64,000 bases of DNA from Calamus simplicifolius. Taxonomy: Eukaryota > Streptophyta > Magnoliopsida > Arecales > Arecaceae. A program made the position numbers and the translations under genes. The notes beneath the pieces are model-generated. The model worked only from the letters and a program-made list of their open reading frames with translations. It made no database searches and was not told where the DNA came from. Positions 1 to 12,009 of this stretch are shown piece by piece (the first letter of the stretch is position 1; every line of letters begins with the position of its first letter). The stretch spans positions 282,672 to 346,671 of the forward strand of contig UESW01001600.1 in the NCBI GenBank assembly GCA_900491605.1, in the 5' to 3' direction.

Positions 1-672
1 TAAATGTAACAAAATTATATTAACTGTTTTAATTTTTAATATTTTATATTTTTTAAAAAATTAATTAGCGACACATTAGTGACTGAAATTGCATCGCTAA
101 TATTTTCAAAATATTATTATTAAATATTGCGACGCAATGACCTGGCATCGCAATAATTTTTAAAAAAATTTAATAGCGACGCATTAGCGACTCAAATTGT
201 GTCGTTATTATATCTAAAATATTTTTAATAAATATTACGATGCAATGACCTTGCGTCGCAATATTTTAAATTTTTTTTTCTTTGCGACGCATTAGCGACT
301 CAAATTGCGTCGCTATTATATCAAAAATATTATTATTAAATTTTGCGACGCAACTAAATGCGTCGCAATATTGCGACGCAACTGAATGCGTCGCAATATA
401 CGATGCAATTGAATGCATCGCAATATTTAATAATAATTTTAAATATTAAAAATTACTTTTAAATTTAGCGACGCATTTGGATGCGTCGCAATATTGCGAC
501 GCATTGTTGTGTCGCAGAGAGTCGCAATATTGCGACGCAATTGCGACAAATGGATATTGCGACGGACATCTGAGCGATGCCGTCATTGCGTCGCTATTGC
601 ATCGCAATAGCATGTTTAGCGATGCAATTGCGATGCATTTGGGCGTCGCAATATTTTTTTCCCCTTGTAGTG
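1..672. mobile_element. Right end of a CACTA (En/Spm) transposon, truncated by the window edge
   Basis: The stretch is packed with short direct and inverted copies of GCGACGCA/TGCGTCGC separated by AT-rich spacers. It ends with CCTTGTAGTG at 663-672, the reverse complement of the CACTACAAG terminus that defines CACTA elements. The same subterminal repeat family borders the 11-kb element at 48096-59160, so the two are related. In CACTA elements such arrays bind the accessory TnpA-type protein. The left part lies outside the window, so its coding content and target duplication cannot be judged. The small open frames here come from the repeat and are not genes. Confidence 0.85.
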
Positions 673-1399
673 TTCAACTTTGACTAGAAGGAAGTTCTAA
701 ACAAGTTCTATAAAAGGAGGACCTCTGGCAACAGTCAAGGGAGGAGAGTTTTCTCCAAAGTTTTTTTTTATTTTTTTATTTAGATCATTATATTTAGGCC
801 TGGAAAAGGAAAATTATGGAGGGGATGCTGGCAACAGCAATGCATGGCTAGATTCCTTCAACTTGGGATGATGATGAAGCCTGTAACCAGGTTATATCTT
901 TCTTTTGTTCTTAATTTTTATGCAATAAAAATATGCTCTTCTTTCATATATTTTTTAAGTTATTTTTCTGATCAAGATTTTGATTTGGCATACACGACCT
1001 GTACCCTCTATCGATGTGCTGTGATCTCAGGATATGGTACGTGCCTAAGAGAAATAGATCGTAGTATGATAGTTTAGACCTCTAACTTTGTAAATAATTA
1101 GATAGTTTATACTTTAAGCCATGATCTCCTGATACAGTACGTGCCTGATAAAAGATAAATTCATCTAACCTTGAATTTGTAAAAATTATTGCTAGTACAA
1201 CATAAAGAAAAGGAGATAAAACCTATTTGCATGATGGATTCGGATTCGTGGGTTGCTTCTCCTGCTATTTTAATTTTATTAATTAATTAGTTGTTATCTT
1301 TTAATAACCACTATTCTTAATATAATCCTTACAGATAATTTTTTTAATGAATAATTGCCCTTGATCCTCAAGGATATGATCTCGATTCATCACTATCTA
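673..1399. other. Gene-less stretch
   Basis: AT-rich sequence just outside the CACTA end. A 77-codon open frame at 844-1077 has no recognisable motif and I do not consider it a gene. No RNA gene or promoter could be supported. Confidence 0.5.
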
Positions 1400-2480
1400 T
1401 AGTAGTGAGTAGGTTTTATTTTTGACTGCCAACGACAGCGATCACCAATCGAACCACAGGGATCGGTTCTAAGCCGTCAGCCATCTCCCTTGGTTCGGGT
1501 GAACCAGGGGATAATAGGGAAGAAGGAAGAAGAGGAGGGGTTGGGCCCAGGTTCGGCCCAGCCCAGTGAACCTTTTTGGGCTGATTTTTGGGCCCCAAAT
1601 CGGGCCATGCCTAATAAAAGGATCATGGTGTTTGGATCAGCTTTGATTTTAGTTTTCAGAGGAATTTTTATTTTCTCATTTGGGCTGTTATTCTTGGAGA
1701 TTTTTAAGCCCAAGGTTAGGCCCAGGATTAGACTGGGTAGAATTTAGGGGACACTTTGTCATTCCAATTTTTAAGATTTAATTGTGTAAAATAATGCTGT
1801 AGGTATCCAAAAGTCCAAATAACTAATTTACACTTTGGGATTAGCATGCTGAGGTAAATAAGCTAATTATCATGATTTCATAAATTATTTAATATGTAAA
1901 TTTTGGAATTATAGCTGTATTAATTTATGAAATGATTAATAATGGAATTGTGGTATTTGATTTGACTATTTTGAAATTGTTAAATGTACCATGAGTATGC
2001 AATTCATTAATTGGTCTAGTTATTTGCAACTGCTGATATTTTTCAAAGTAATGACTTATATATATATATGTGTGTGTGTGACTAATGAAGGATATGATTA
2101 CTTTGACTTTGCAAAAATATTTGGTACCATTTGATATAATTATATGCAATTACAAATGTTTAAACCACTATATATGAGAAGCTTATGCTTGTGATGATGC
2201 ATGATATGTTGCATGCAAGACATAAATATGATACTTGAGAATATGCTACTAAGTGTCACCACGGTTCTCTATAACATAATATGATATAATATGCCAAGAG
2301 ACATCGAAACCCAACTCCACATGAGAAATATGTGAAGGACATACATCTGTAGGTGTGCTATGGCAGATTATGATATATGGCATGATGCTGATACTAGAAC
2401 CCTTCCTCTTAGAGGATATTTAAGAGTGATACACTAGTAGGGTGTTTACAGATATCGTGTAGGACCGTGGGACACATATA
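1400..2480 (+). repeat. LTR-like dispersed repeat, related by inversion to 43184-44686
   Basis: The part from the GAACCAGGGG run near 1500 through the ATGCTGTAGGTATCC block near 1793-1807 and on to about 2100 aligns by eye, in reverse complement, with about 43300-43990. Matching landmarks include several GGGCCCA/GGCCCAG blocks, the GGTATCC block and the following AT-rich tract. This looks like a long terminal repeat of a plant LTR retrotransposon, possibly Ty3/gypsy. No coding domain is attached, so it is a solo or broken copy. The ends are approximate. Confidence 0.5.
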
Positions 2481-2488
2481 AAAATTGA

Positions 2489-2490
<2 letters not shown>

Positions 2491-2566
<76 letters not shown>
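2491..2566. repeat. (AT)n microsatellite
   Basis: An uninterrupted run of about 75 bases of alternating A and T. It probably varies in length between individuals and is prone to assembly error. Confidence 0.97.
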
Positions 2567-2569
<3 letters not shown>

Positions 2570-3898
2570 GGTTTGATTGCATTGCATAATTCGGAATTAT
2601 TGCATGACTATGCTTTCAAAATTATTTAATAAATAAAAATGTGCATAGATTTAGTATATTTTTAATATGTATATGAAGATTGGAAGCTTAACAAGTGTTT
2701 TCATATGTGAAACTTGATTTGCTATAAGTGTGAAAATGGCTATAATATTCTATTGGAGGCTCATTTAAATCTCACAATATTTTTTAAAACCACAGAACTG
2801 AAATGGATCAGGAAAGAGATAAAATGAGACTCCTATCAAGGCCCAAATTTTGATGTGACTTCAGATATTGATCTTGTGTGTTTTAGCATAGGGTTTTAAA
2901 TCCTATCTGATTGGACTTGTATTAAAGATGTCTTGACTTTGAATGGTATTGCAATTACTATATCCTTATGTTGTGATTATATTTGAATGCCTTGCATGTT
3001 TGATATGTGGTTTACCATCTCTAGATCCATCTATGGGTTTGAGGTTTTGTTACATTAGAAATACTAATTGACTATTGTTACATTAGAAAATAGCGTTTAA
3101 ATGAATAATCTACAGTCAAATCATCAATGATGGAAAATAGCATTTTTTAAAATATTCTTCAATCTTGATATTTGAAGTCGCTTAACATGGTTTATAAAAT
3201 AAGAAGATGCTAATTAGCTAACTAGATGATTAATCTTATCTTTGTCAAAATCAGCTAAATTGAATTAGTATTATTATCAAGTTAAATTTATATTTGTGTC
3301 AATTCAAAATGGCCTACGGTCCCTTATTATAAGAAGAAATAATTTTTTAAAAAATAAAAGAAGGTCATAATCAAACTAGAGATGGCAATTTCAACTTGTA
3401 AAATGAAGACTATCACGAAGCAAATTTTTTTCATTTTTTATGATAATAAAAATTATCTTTGTTCCTTTTATCCTTGCTCAGCCTTGTCCTGCTCTGTCTC
3501 TAATTCATTGACTTTGTATTTGAGTATTACATTACTCTTATATATTTTTATATCTATTTCTTTTTTTATTGAAAGTATAACATTTATTTTTATTATCTTG
3601 GTATTAAACTTAGGTTGTTATTTGGATGATGTAATTTAAATAATGATATTTATTTAGAACACGACATTGTTTATAATTTGGCTTAATGCTGCAAATTCAT
3701 AATTTGTAATTCTTAGTTTAATTTAAATTATTAATTATTTTAGTAATAAATATAATGAATAAATATTAAACTTATTAGCATAGTTAGTGAGAATTTTTTA
3801 ATTATATTATTTATTTTATAAATTTTATATAATATGTTATTGAAGGTGAGGCGAAAATAAAAAGGATGAGGACAAAGACAGCATCAGATAAGAATTCA
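2567..3898. other. Gene-less AT-rich stretch
   Basis: No coding domain or RNA gene is recognisable. The 85-codon frame at 3382-3639 is a low-complexity hydrophobic translation of AT-rich DNA. Confidence 0.5.
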
Positions 3899-3941
3899 TT
3901 ATTCCTCATGATATGAGGATGGGGCTGAAAAAAGTTTTACT

Positions 3942-4298
3942 TTACAGCGATGGAGCAAAAATGAGGATTGTCCTCCAAGAATAGAGATCAGGGTCTCTGC
4001 CACGTTCGGCTGCCATTCGAGGAGAAGGAGAGACCACATCCAATTGAGATGCGCCGGGGCTTGCTCGGGTCTCTGCCACGTTCCGCTGCCATTCGAGGAG
4101 AAGGAGAGACCACATCCCATTGAGATGCGCCGGGGCTTGCTCAGTCTTGATGTATACTGGGCTTTCAAGCCGGTTCGCAAAGCGTACCATGAAACGCAAT
4201 CCCACGACCTTCCGTTGCCCGGCCAGTGTCTCCTGGTGCAGGGCGGGGGCGCGAAGCCATGAGCGCAGTGGCGATCGACCTCCCGGAAGCGCTCCCAT
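3942..4298 (-). CDS. Unidentified small open frame in a GC-rich island
   Basis: A 118-codon frame on the minus strand, starting MGALPGGRSPLRSW and ending in a stop at 3942. I do not recognise it. It lies in a GC-rich island (about 3980-4630) that contrasts with the surrounding AT-rich DNA, the usual look of a monocot gene 5' end. Part of it is encoded by the 76-bp tandem duplication at 3991-4142; because 76 is not a multiple of three, the two copies are read in different frames. That argues against conserved coding. An overlapping 253-codon minus-strand frame (3899-4660) and short plus-strand frames are equally unsupported. It may be a promoter or 5' leader and not a protein gene. Confidence 0.15.
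   Translation of the reverse strand: MGALPGGRSPLRSWLRAPALHQETLAGQRKVVGLRFMVRFANRLESPVYIKTEQAPAHLNGMWSLLLLEWQRNVAETRASPGASQLDVVSPSPRMAAERGRDPDLYSWRTILIFAPSL
3991..4142. repeat. 76-bp tandem duplication (two copies)
   Basis: Positions 3991-4066 and 4067-4142 are near identical, both starting GGGTCTCTGCCACG and ending GGGGCTTGCTC, with only isolated mismatches. It lies in the GC-rich island and looks recent. Confidence 0.95.
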
Positions 4299-4711
4299 CT
4301 CGTCCTCCTTCCTCCCATCTCATGGCTCTCTATTTTGCGTATAAAATTAACGGCCCTGGGCGCCATTAATACGTCGCTGTCGATCGGCTCTATTTCGAGA
4401 TGGTAGCCCTCTCGGGGTTCTTGTTCTTGGAAATGGTATCGACCAATTTGGGTGAAAGGAGAGGGGGGTGGGGTGGGATTTTGATTATTGGATATTCTAG
4501 TGGATCTGCTGGGGGGGTGGAACGCCGTCCGTTGATATGCTGCTGTTCGCGGGACGAGCTGGACGCCGTCTGCGCCGTGGTTTCTAACCTTTTCTTCGTC
4601 TCGCTTTCGTACCTGGTGGGTATGGTGGCCTTGATAACTCTCTCTTTCTATATGCTCCATTGTGTGGTTATTTTAAAGATAAAAATTGGATCTTGTGGGG
4701 TTTTTTTATAG

Positions 4712-5270
4712 GATGAATAAAGGCTTGTGAACTCTTTGTTCGGCATTGACGCAAACACTTGCTAGCCTATCTCCAAGCGAGGGATTTTTTTGTCCTTCAC
4801 TCTTACGAAAGTGGAAGTGTCATAACAGTCAACTTAAAATTAGGTGCCTTCTTATCCTTGGATGTGTATCATTGTTGTTGTCTTGTAAGAGTGTCTGTCA
4901 TCTTGTTGTTAATGAAAGATAGTTGTAGTTATAGGTGGATTTGGATTATAAAGCTATACCAAATGTGCCGTGGATGCTAGATGGGTTTGAAAGTGGCTGG
5001 AAGTATAAGGTTTTTTAGGTTCCTTCCGAGAGAAAGAAACAACATTTAAGACCCTGGTCGATGAACAAAGCCAAAGTGGCAAAACATGCTACATCTGACG
5101 CTAAGAGTGACTAGTACACTGCTAAGTCTGATGCTTAGTAGTGCATGTTATTTTCATAACACATAGATTAAAGCGATTCAAGTGTATACTATCACTAATA
5201 TTAGCCATTGAATGAGATTGTTACGAGAATAATAAAAGTGGAGAAACCATAGTATAGGAAGAATTGTTGT
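4712..5270. other. Gene-less stretch
   Basis: The 73-codon open frame at 4759-4980 shows no recognisable motif. I see no repeat with clear ends before the LTR fragments that follow. Confidence 0.45.
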
Positions 5271-5734
5271 GACGCCAGATTGCCGGTCTCGAGCATCCGA
5301 TCGCCTCCTCCAGCGAGCCCGGGTCCTCTGGTGAGCTCCTTGCGCCTGTGGGCCTGCAAACAAGTCCCGGGGCCGGAAACTCCAGCGGGGACCCTCCGAC
5401 GCTCAAGTCAGCGCTCTGGGCAACAGTCGTGAGCTTGAGGAAGCTCGAAAGAGAAAGAGAGAGAGAGGCTCCGAGAAAAGCTCTCTCTGTGAGCGTTTAG
5501 GAGCGTTATGAGTGTGTTACCTGGTCGGGGTCCTTCTTACCTTTTTATAGATGCCTGGAGTCTGTGGGCTTGAGGCGTTATCACTTGTCAGAACATTAAT
5601 TGATGGTAGCACAGTGGAGCTTACCTTCATATGACGTGTCAAGCTGTAGGTCGTGTCCTGTCAGAGTAGGTGGTTGTCAGAGTAGGTGGTTGCAGGGCAT
5701 GGCCGATCGTTACGGCGCTTGCCAAACATGTCCC
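5271..5734 (-). repeat. Ty3/gypsy-type LTR fragment, copy 1
   Basis: This copy and the one at 5743-6185 are near identical. Read on the minus strand they hold a TATA-like CTATAAAAAG (complement of 5541-5550), then a purine-rich tract, then the GACTTGAGCGTCGGAGGGTC block. A related block (ACTTGAGCATCGGAGGGTC) occurs in the LTR of the Tat-type retrotransposon at 21627-22613, which suggests a gypsy LTR in minus orientation. The copy stops abruptly at GTCCC (5734), so it is truncated. It carries an extra internal 16-bp tandem duplication near 5660-5690 that copy 2 lacks. Confidence 0.65.
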
Positions 5735-5742
5735 AATCTGTT

Positions 5743-6185
5743 GACGTCAGATCGCCAGCCTCGAGCATCCGGTCGCCTCCTCCAGCGAGGCCGGGGTCCT
5801 CTGGCGAGCTCCTTGCGCCGGTGGGCCTGCAAACAAGTCCCGGGGGCCGGAAACTCCGGCGGGGACCCTCTGACGCTCAAGTCAGCGCTCTGGGCAACAG
5901 CCGTAAGCTTGAGGAAGCTCGAAAGAGAGAGAGGCTCCGAGAAGAGCTCTATCTGTGAGCATTTAGGAGTGTTATGAGTGTGTTACCTGGTCGGGGTCCT
6001 TCTTACCCTTTTTATAGATGCCTGGAGTCTGTGGGCTTGAGGCGTTATCATTTGTCAGAACATTAATTGATGACAGCATAGTGGAGCTTACCTTCATATG
6101 ACGTGTCAAGCTGCAGGCCGTGTCCTGTCAGAGTAGGTGGTTGCAGGGCATGGCCGATCGTTACGGCGCTTGCCAAACATGTCCC
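5743..6185 (-). repeat. Ty3/gypsy-type LTR fragment, copy 2
   Basis: Homologous to copy 1 along its full length and separated from it by only 8 bp. The candidate TATA box is the complement of 6009-6017. Unlike copy 1, the sequence may continue past GTCCC as LTR-like DNA, perhaps to about 6760; that outer edge is not defined. No internal retrotransposon domain lies between the copies. They may be a truncated LTR next to a longer one, or an element whose interior was almost wholly deleted. Confidence 0.65.
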
Positions 6186-6580
6186 CTACGTCACCTTTTT
6201 GGTTGTCCTATGTGGACAGTGATGGGTGATAAAGTTAGTCGTGTGGGTCCTAAGGTACAGCCGTTGAGGGAAAGATGATGTTGAGTTGAAGCCAACTGTC
6301 CCTCGTAGAGCATTGATTATGGAGTGCTTGCGTGACACTATTCATGCCCTTGGATGAGCTTCAGAAAAGACCGATGGTGAACACTTGCATGGCACTGTTC
6401 ACGTACGAGGCTCTGTTCACTTGCATTGCACTGTTCACGGCCGGAGGGAGCTTGGCAGCTGCAGGTCCGAGGCCAAGCAAGAGTTGAGACCGAGAGGAGC
6501 AACGTGGTAGCCATAAATGCCTTTATATAGGGAGAGAATAAGGAAATAAATGCCTTGAAGCAATTGTATGCATGTTGGCC
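6186..6580. other. Possible continuation of LTR copy 2
   Basis: GC-richer than the AT-rich surroundings and containing repeated CACTGTTCAC-type blocks near 6395-6440. No protein domain is recognisable. It may be the outer (U3) part of the neighbouring LTR. Confidence 0.35.
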
Positions 6581-6652
6581 TTGGAGGTATCGGCCTTGGA
6601 GGTGTCGGCTTTGGAGGTGTCGGTCTTGGAAGTATCGGCCTTGGAGGTTGGG
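6581..6652. repeat. 15-bp minisatellite, about 4.8 units
   Basis: Units of the form TTGGAGGTRTCGGCY repeat in register from 6581. Because the period is a multiple of three, several reading frames stay open and give repeated five-residue peptides. The open frames here come from the repeat. Confidence 0.9.
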
Positions 6653-6759
6653 TTCGGTGGTCGGAGAGAGCCATGTGGCAGCCATAAATGCCGTGGCCGA
6701 AGGGGGACTCCATCAGTTTCCTTCCTTCACGATTCTCTAATAGCGTTGGGTCAGCCACA

Positions 6760-9700
6760 TCAATTGTATTTGGACACTTTCATTAAAATTAGTTGGATGA
6801 GTGAGCTATGTAAAAGATGCAAAACTTATAAATACTTATATGCTCTCTCTTTTTTTTTTGTCAGCTTGTTCTGTAAACAAAATTCGAAACACTATTCTCA
6901 CCATGCTTGTCATGAAAGCAAAGGACAAGAGATCAATTTTTCGTTTTATGGTGCTCCAAGTTTGGTGATTGTTGTTCCTGTCTGATGATGAAAAGGATCA
7001 GATTTTCAACCAATGGATGGGTAAATTTTAACAGGATAATTGCATCCAGTCTAGCTTAGAAACTGCTGAATAGGTTGCTTGAACATGGTCTGCAGAAAAT
7101 GGCTTGCTTGATATTCTTTGGCATGATATTGGCCTTACCTTCGAAATTTATAGATAGAGTGGATATAAAGCATCTTATTCACTCTCTGACTCCTCATGTT
7201 CATAGATTGATGTACCTTGGGAACATAATAAAACTTTTAGAATTTGCAGGCACTTGTTACTAATATTATCCTGTCACTCTATGGTAATATAATTCAGTTT
7301 TTTCCCTGTCATTTCCTTCATGCATATAGAAGAGCATGTGGAGTCAACTTTTGAAAATGTTCTACACATTTGTGGCTGGGAAAGGAAGTGAGAGGTGAGA
7401 GATGCTTCATTTTCTTCTTCTCTCTCTGTGTGCGCGTGCATGCATACATTCATGTGTTGAATAGTTTATGCAAACAAGAACCTGGCAGCTACTAGGGCAA
7501 TAAAATTATTAGGTTTGTTCATCATGGAATCAGTTGATGCAATCCAGTTAATTTCTTGTTTTAGAGTTGCTCAACTTTAAAGAAAGAATCATTAACCTGT
7601 TGGTGTGCTAATGAGAACATCAAAATGCTGCTGATATTAAATATATGGAGCAACTTCTTTTTTTTTCTTATGCCATCTAACTTTGCTGTCAAAGGAAAAT
7701 CTAGAAGGCTCACTGTAAATTAACTGGAAATGTTTTCTTACTGTAAATTATGAATTTTTTTTTGTGGTTTTCCGAAGGATTTACTGAGAAAATTGTTACA
7801 TGATTGAACTTTAGGCTTTCCAGAAGATTAAGAATTTTAAATATCAACTGTTATGGAGGAACACAGAGTTCAAAAAGGCCACAAACCACCCTTAGAATTG
7901 AAGAGGGATGCCAAAGTATACGCAAGTGTAGGAGTCATCTCCATTTAGGACCAGGATGGTTGGGCATAAAAGGATGCGATACTCATATATTCTTGCATTT
8001 ATATTGTGCTAGCTTTTCATTCTAAATTACTTGAAGAGCTGTAGGATTTTACTAAAGAAAAGGACCAAATATATTTTAAGTAGATGGGATAAGGATTCTT
8101 GGTTTAGACAAGTATTTCACTCTGTTCTTTCTGGGAAACAGATGGCTGGTAAAGGTGAGAGGTTTCTTTCCTTGATAATGTAGTGTAGTTTGATTCAACA
8201 TCACGGATTGTCTGCTGATGTAGTGTCCCTTGAGTCTACATCATGGATTCAAATGCTGGCTAATAGTGTTTCACGCCTGCAGGTCCAACGTTTCCCCATG
8301 AACCTGTACCTGGCAGGTACATTGAGAGAGCTGAGTCAGCCTTTTGTCTGGTATTACTTGTGAATTGTTATTTGGAGCACTGGCCTTCATTGGCCTAAAC
8401 TGGCAGAACCAGCCTGTAAACCAATGTTTGCGCTGGTATAGACCGTTACAGACAAGTATAAACTGGTTTCAACTAAATAGGGCTGCTACAGTGCTTTTTG
8501 AATCATATGAAACAACCATTTGAGATTTCTGGCAGGATCCAGTCAAAAGAGATTTCTGGCAGTGTGTGCTTTTACCATTCTTCTTCTTCTTGTTATTTAC
8601 AACAAACAGCCAAATAAGGAGAGAAGGATGGAAAAGACCTGCAGGAGAAGAAGGAAAGTTAGAAGAAAGAACATTTAGAAAATGTATGTGCATCTTCTGG
8701 AATCCAGAATGATTCTACAAAAATAACAAATAAAAAAAAGACTTATGATTTTCCAATTAATGATGTTAGACTTGCTAAGTTCTGGTATATAAAGCCATCA
8801 GGTAATTGTTTCTGAATGTTTCTCAATTTTCTTCTAATATTTCTTATTCTTCTAATAAAAGAATTATTTCCAATATGCTCAGATCCTGCACGGTGGCATA
8901 CCAATCAATATTTTGGCCACTAGCATCACCACACTGTGCTAGCTAATAGTTATGGCTGTGGGAAAACTGGCTAATGGCTTTTAGATCAGCAGCCTGCATT
9001 AAATTCTCAACCAATTAATCTTAGACCTTTAAGAATTGCTGACTCAATATCTACATGAATCCCTGTGAATTTGAAGGGTCTCTTATATTCAGTTTGCTAC
9101 TTATATATGTGCATTTCACATTTCTCTTAATCGGAAGGGTAGGATTTTACTTAGAACCCACACTATTAACTTCTCCAAGCTTGAGCTTTAGCAAGGAGTG
9201 AGATTTTAGATGCATATCTTGGTCAATCGGTGTTGAAATATACCATTTTTTGTCCCACCAAATATTCAGCAATCATAATATTGCAACAATTGACCTATCT
9301 AAGCAGTGTAACCGATAATGCCTGATCCAGAAGAACATGATGGTGCCATTTCTGGACTTGTAGCAATGACCTGAAGGATACAACCCTGCTGATGGCAAAA
9401 TACTTCTGACCTACGGATGACCTGAATATCAAGCTGTTTTCTTTACCAATAAGCTCAAAGTATTTTCTTGTACTAATATCTCCTCCTACAATAACATCAT
9501 TTGAATCTATTTTTATGTTCTGGTCAATTGATTCAAATCATTATCCGAAGATTCTTGAAAACCTGGATTTATTTCCTTGTTCCAATCCAGAACTGCAACC
9601 ATCAAACCCAGTCCCACTTATATAGGGTTGGTTTTATGTTTCCTTGTTCCAAGGTTACGTTTAAAACTGAAAGAGTTACTTCAGCTTGAAGCTGGAATTC

Positions 9701-12009
9701 TGTAATTAAACTACCTTTGTTCATCATATTTCATATACCTTTGATTTTTCCCTAAATTTTTCTATTTCATGGCTTTGTTTTTCTATTTCAATGTTTAGCA
9801 TATTGTTTACAATTTGTCCATTTTTGTGTAGTACAGTGACCTGGCTGAATCTGAACGTGCACTGGTAAAGAAAAATTCCATCAGTTGACTGCAGGATGGA
9901 GTCAAAGCAAAACGTTCATCAAGGGATGACCTTCAATGTGGAAATATGGCACACATGGCATGCCTGATGGTAGTGACAGATGCCTCCTGTACTTGTTGCT
10001 TCAGTAGAGACGCCTCGTTTAGCTCATATTTTAGTAAACCTTGAGTTACCAACAAAGAAGGTGCACCCATATACTCTGTTCTAATTGTATTTGAAATTTC
10101 TTATGGTTCAATGTTGAATCAAATTCCAATTGATTATTCCTATTCTGATCTAACTGTGGATTCATATATTGGCTAACATTTAATTTTGTTTCATGTTTGT
10201 TTTTCAACTGCTTTGATGAATTATTTGTAATTTTGTGACTGTATGTGGCTGTTCTAAGTTGGTGATACCATGAAAACAATATTTTAGTAGTAGGATCAAG
10301 GGAAGAATAGGTTGCAATACTGAATGTATCTGAAGATTGCTATGAGATCTCCAAGAAATGTGGTTTAAATAAGGTTGGCTGAAGCCATCGTCAGGCGCAA
10401 CCTTATGGTTTTAGTTTGTATGAAGCACTAAGGTCTGATTAATTCACTGTGGTACATGAAATTATTGTCTTGCCATTATAGATGATTTAAATGGAGACAA
10501 AATCCAATTTTATAGATCTGCATGTATTCAAATATTATTTCATTTTCATCAATCATCTCCAAGAAAGAATCAACAGGTTTGTATGATTTCAATCTCACAT
10601 ACATAATTTTCTTATCTAGAAAATTGTGATAGTACCAATATTATTTTATATACTCTACAAGATTTACATGTTTATTATCCTCTCCATTATTGTGTTCTAT
10701 AGGCATTACATGAGATTATGTAGAATATATGTATGTTTGTGCAAGTCTGCATCTGGTTGACCTCTAGTGAAGTGACAAGCTCATCTGGATGTCTATCTTG
10801 TAACCTTATATATTGGCTTTAGTGCTAGCGAGAATAAATAACATTTACTTTGATGTTTCTTTACCAAATTTTATGACATCAGAGCCTAGATCTCTGGTCC
10901 TTTTGTCAAACCTAGGAGGTGATGAAGTCATCTTTTACTTAAATTACCATGCTTTGTCATGCATTGCAACTACTTTTTCATTTTCTTTTTAACTGTTACC
11001 AGAGTTTGACAAAGTGGTCTTAGTTGATTTAGAAAATCTTGTCATGTAGGGAAGTCTCTAATTATCTAAAACTAAACTGAAAGTTGGGCCAGGTGCGATG
11101 CTTAGGTTTGACACTCGTGAAAATTAAAATATCTCAAATAATGCCCCATAAGTGACATTTATAGAGAACCTCAAGATCATATATGTGGATCTTGAGAATC
11201 AAGGCAAGTATTATAACAAGAATCCAGATCTAGGGTTAGCAAAGTAAATGGGGAACAGAAAAAGATAACAACTTAGGTGGTTTGGCCTACAACTTATGTC
11301 CATAGGAGGAGATGATTAGAGGAAGCTTCTGGTGGAAGGATACAAAGATGAGATATGCTAGCCAAATTCCTTAGTTTGGGCACCTCTGAAATGCCACAAA
11401 ATATATCTGCCCAAAAAGGCCCCAAAATAAAGAGATAATCCCCAAGAAATAAAGACGTCTCCAAAATTCAGGTAAAAGGCTCTGCTCTCGAAACCCCAAA
11501 TTGGCTTTGGCCTTCCACCCGTGATGTAGCGTGTGCTGCCCTTTCAGTGGGTGTAGCCCCTACGCTGGAGGCCTGGAGAGGCCTCATCCCTATATGCCCT
11601 CTGGTTATGAGACAGTATAACTGCAAGACATGAAAACCCTTGGATTGATAAAATATGTGTATTGTGGTTGTGGAATTTTTCGAACAGTGAAGAGGAGAAA
11701 TAAGAGAGTTAAAGGAAGAAGAATTAGTTGGCATGATAATTGAAAATTCACCTTACTCTCACTACAACTTTAGATCATATTGAAGTACTAGAAGCAACCT
11801 AAGAGAGCATACTTTCTAGGTTTATACTATGTTTAGAAGTTTTTCATCTTGAATTTTTTAATTGATATTCAAAAAATAAAATTTTATTATCTTGGGACTC
11901 TTTATTAGAAGTGTTAACATTGGCTCATTTGAACTAACCCCATAGTATCTAGGATGGGCTAGAGGAAGGGAGCACATTGTGGTAAGTGCATCAAGGGGAT
12001 CCTTGGGGG
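6760..12009. other. Long stretch with no recognisable gene
   Basis: About 5.2 kb of ordinary AT-rich sequence. Open frames are short (under about 90 codons) and none shows a known domain. Short stretches such as 7075-7260 and 9501-9689 stay open but match nothing I know. The region could hold introns or remnants of a decayed gene. Confidence 0.4.

Noticed and set aside
1477..1747. Paired frames on both strands near 1.5 kb
   Set aside because: They lie in a dispersed LTR-like repeat; translations are rich in Pro and Gly without a domain.
6338..6985. Frames with repeated LEVSALEVS-type or RPTPPRP-type peptides
   Set aside because: They come from the 15-bp minisatellite, whose period keeps several frames open.
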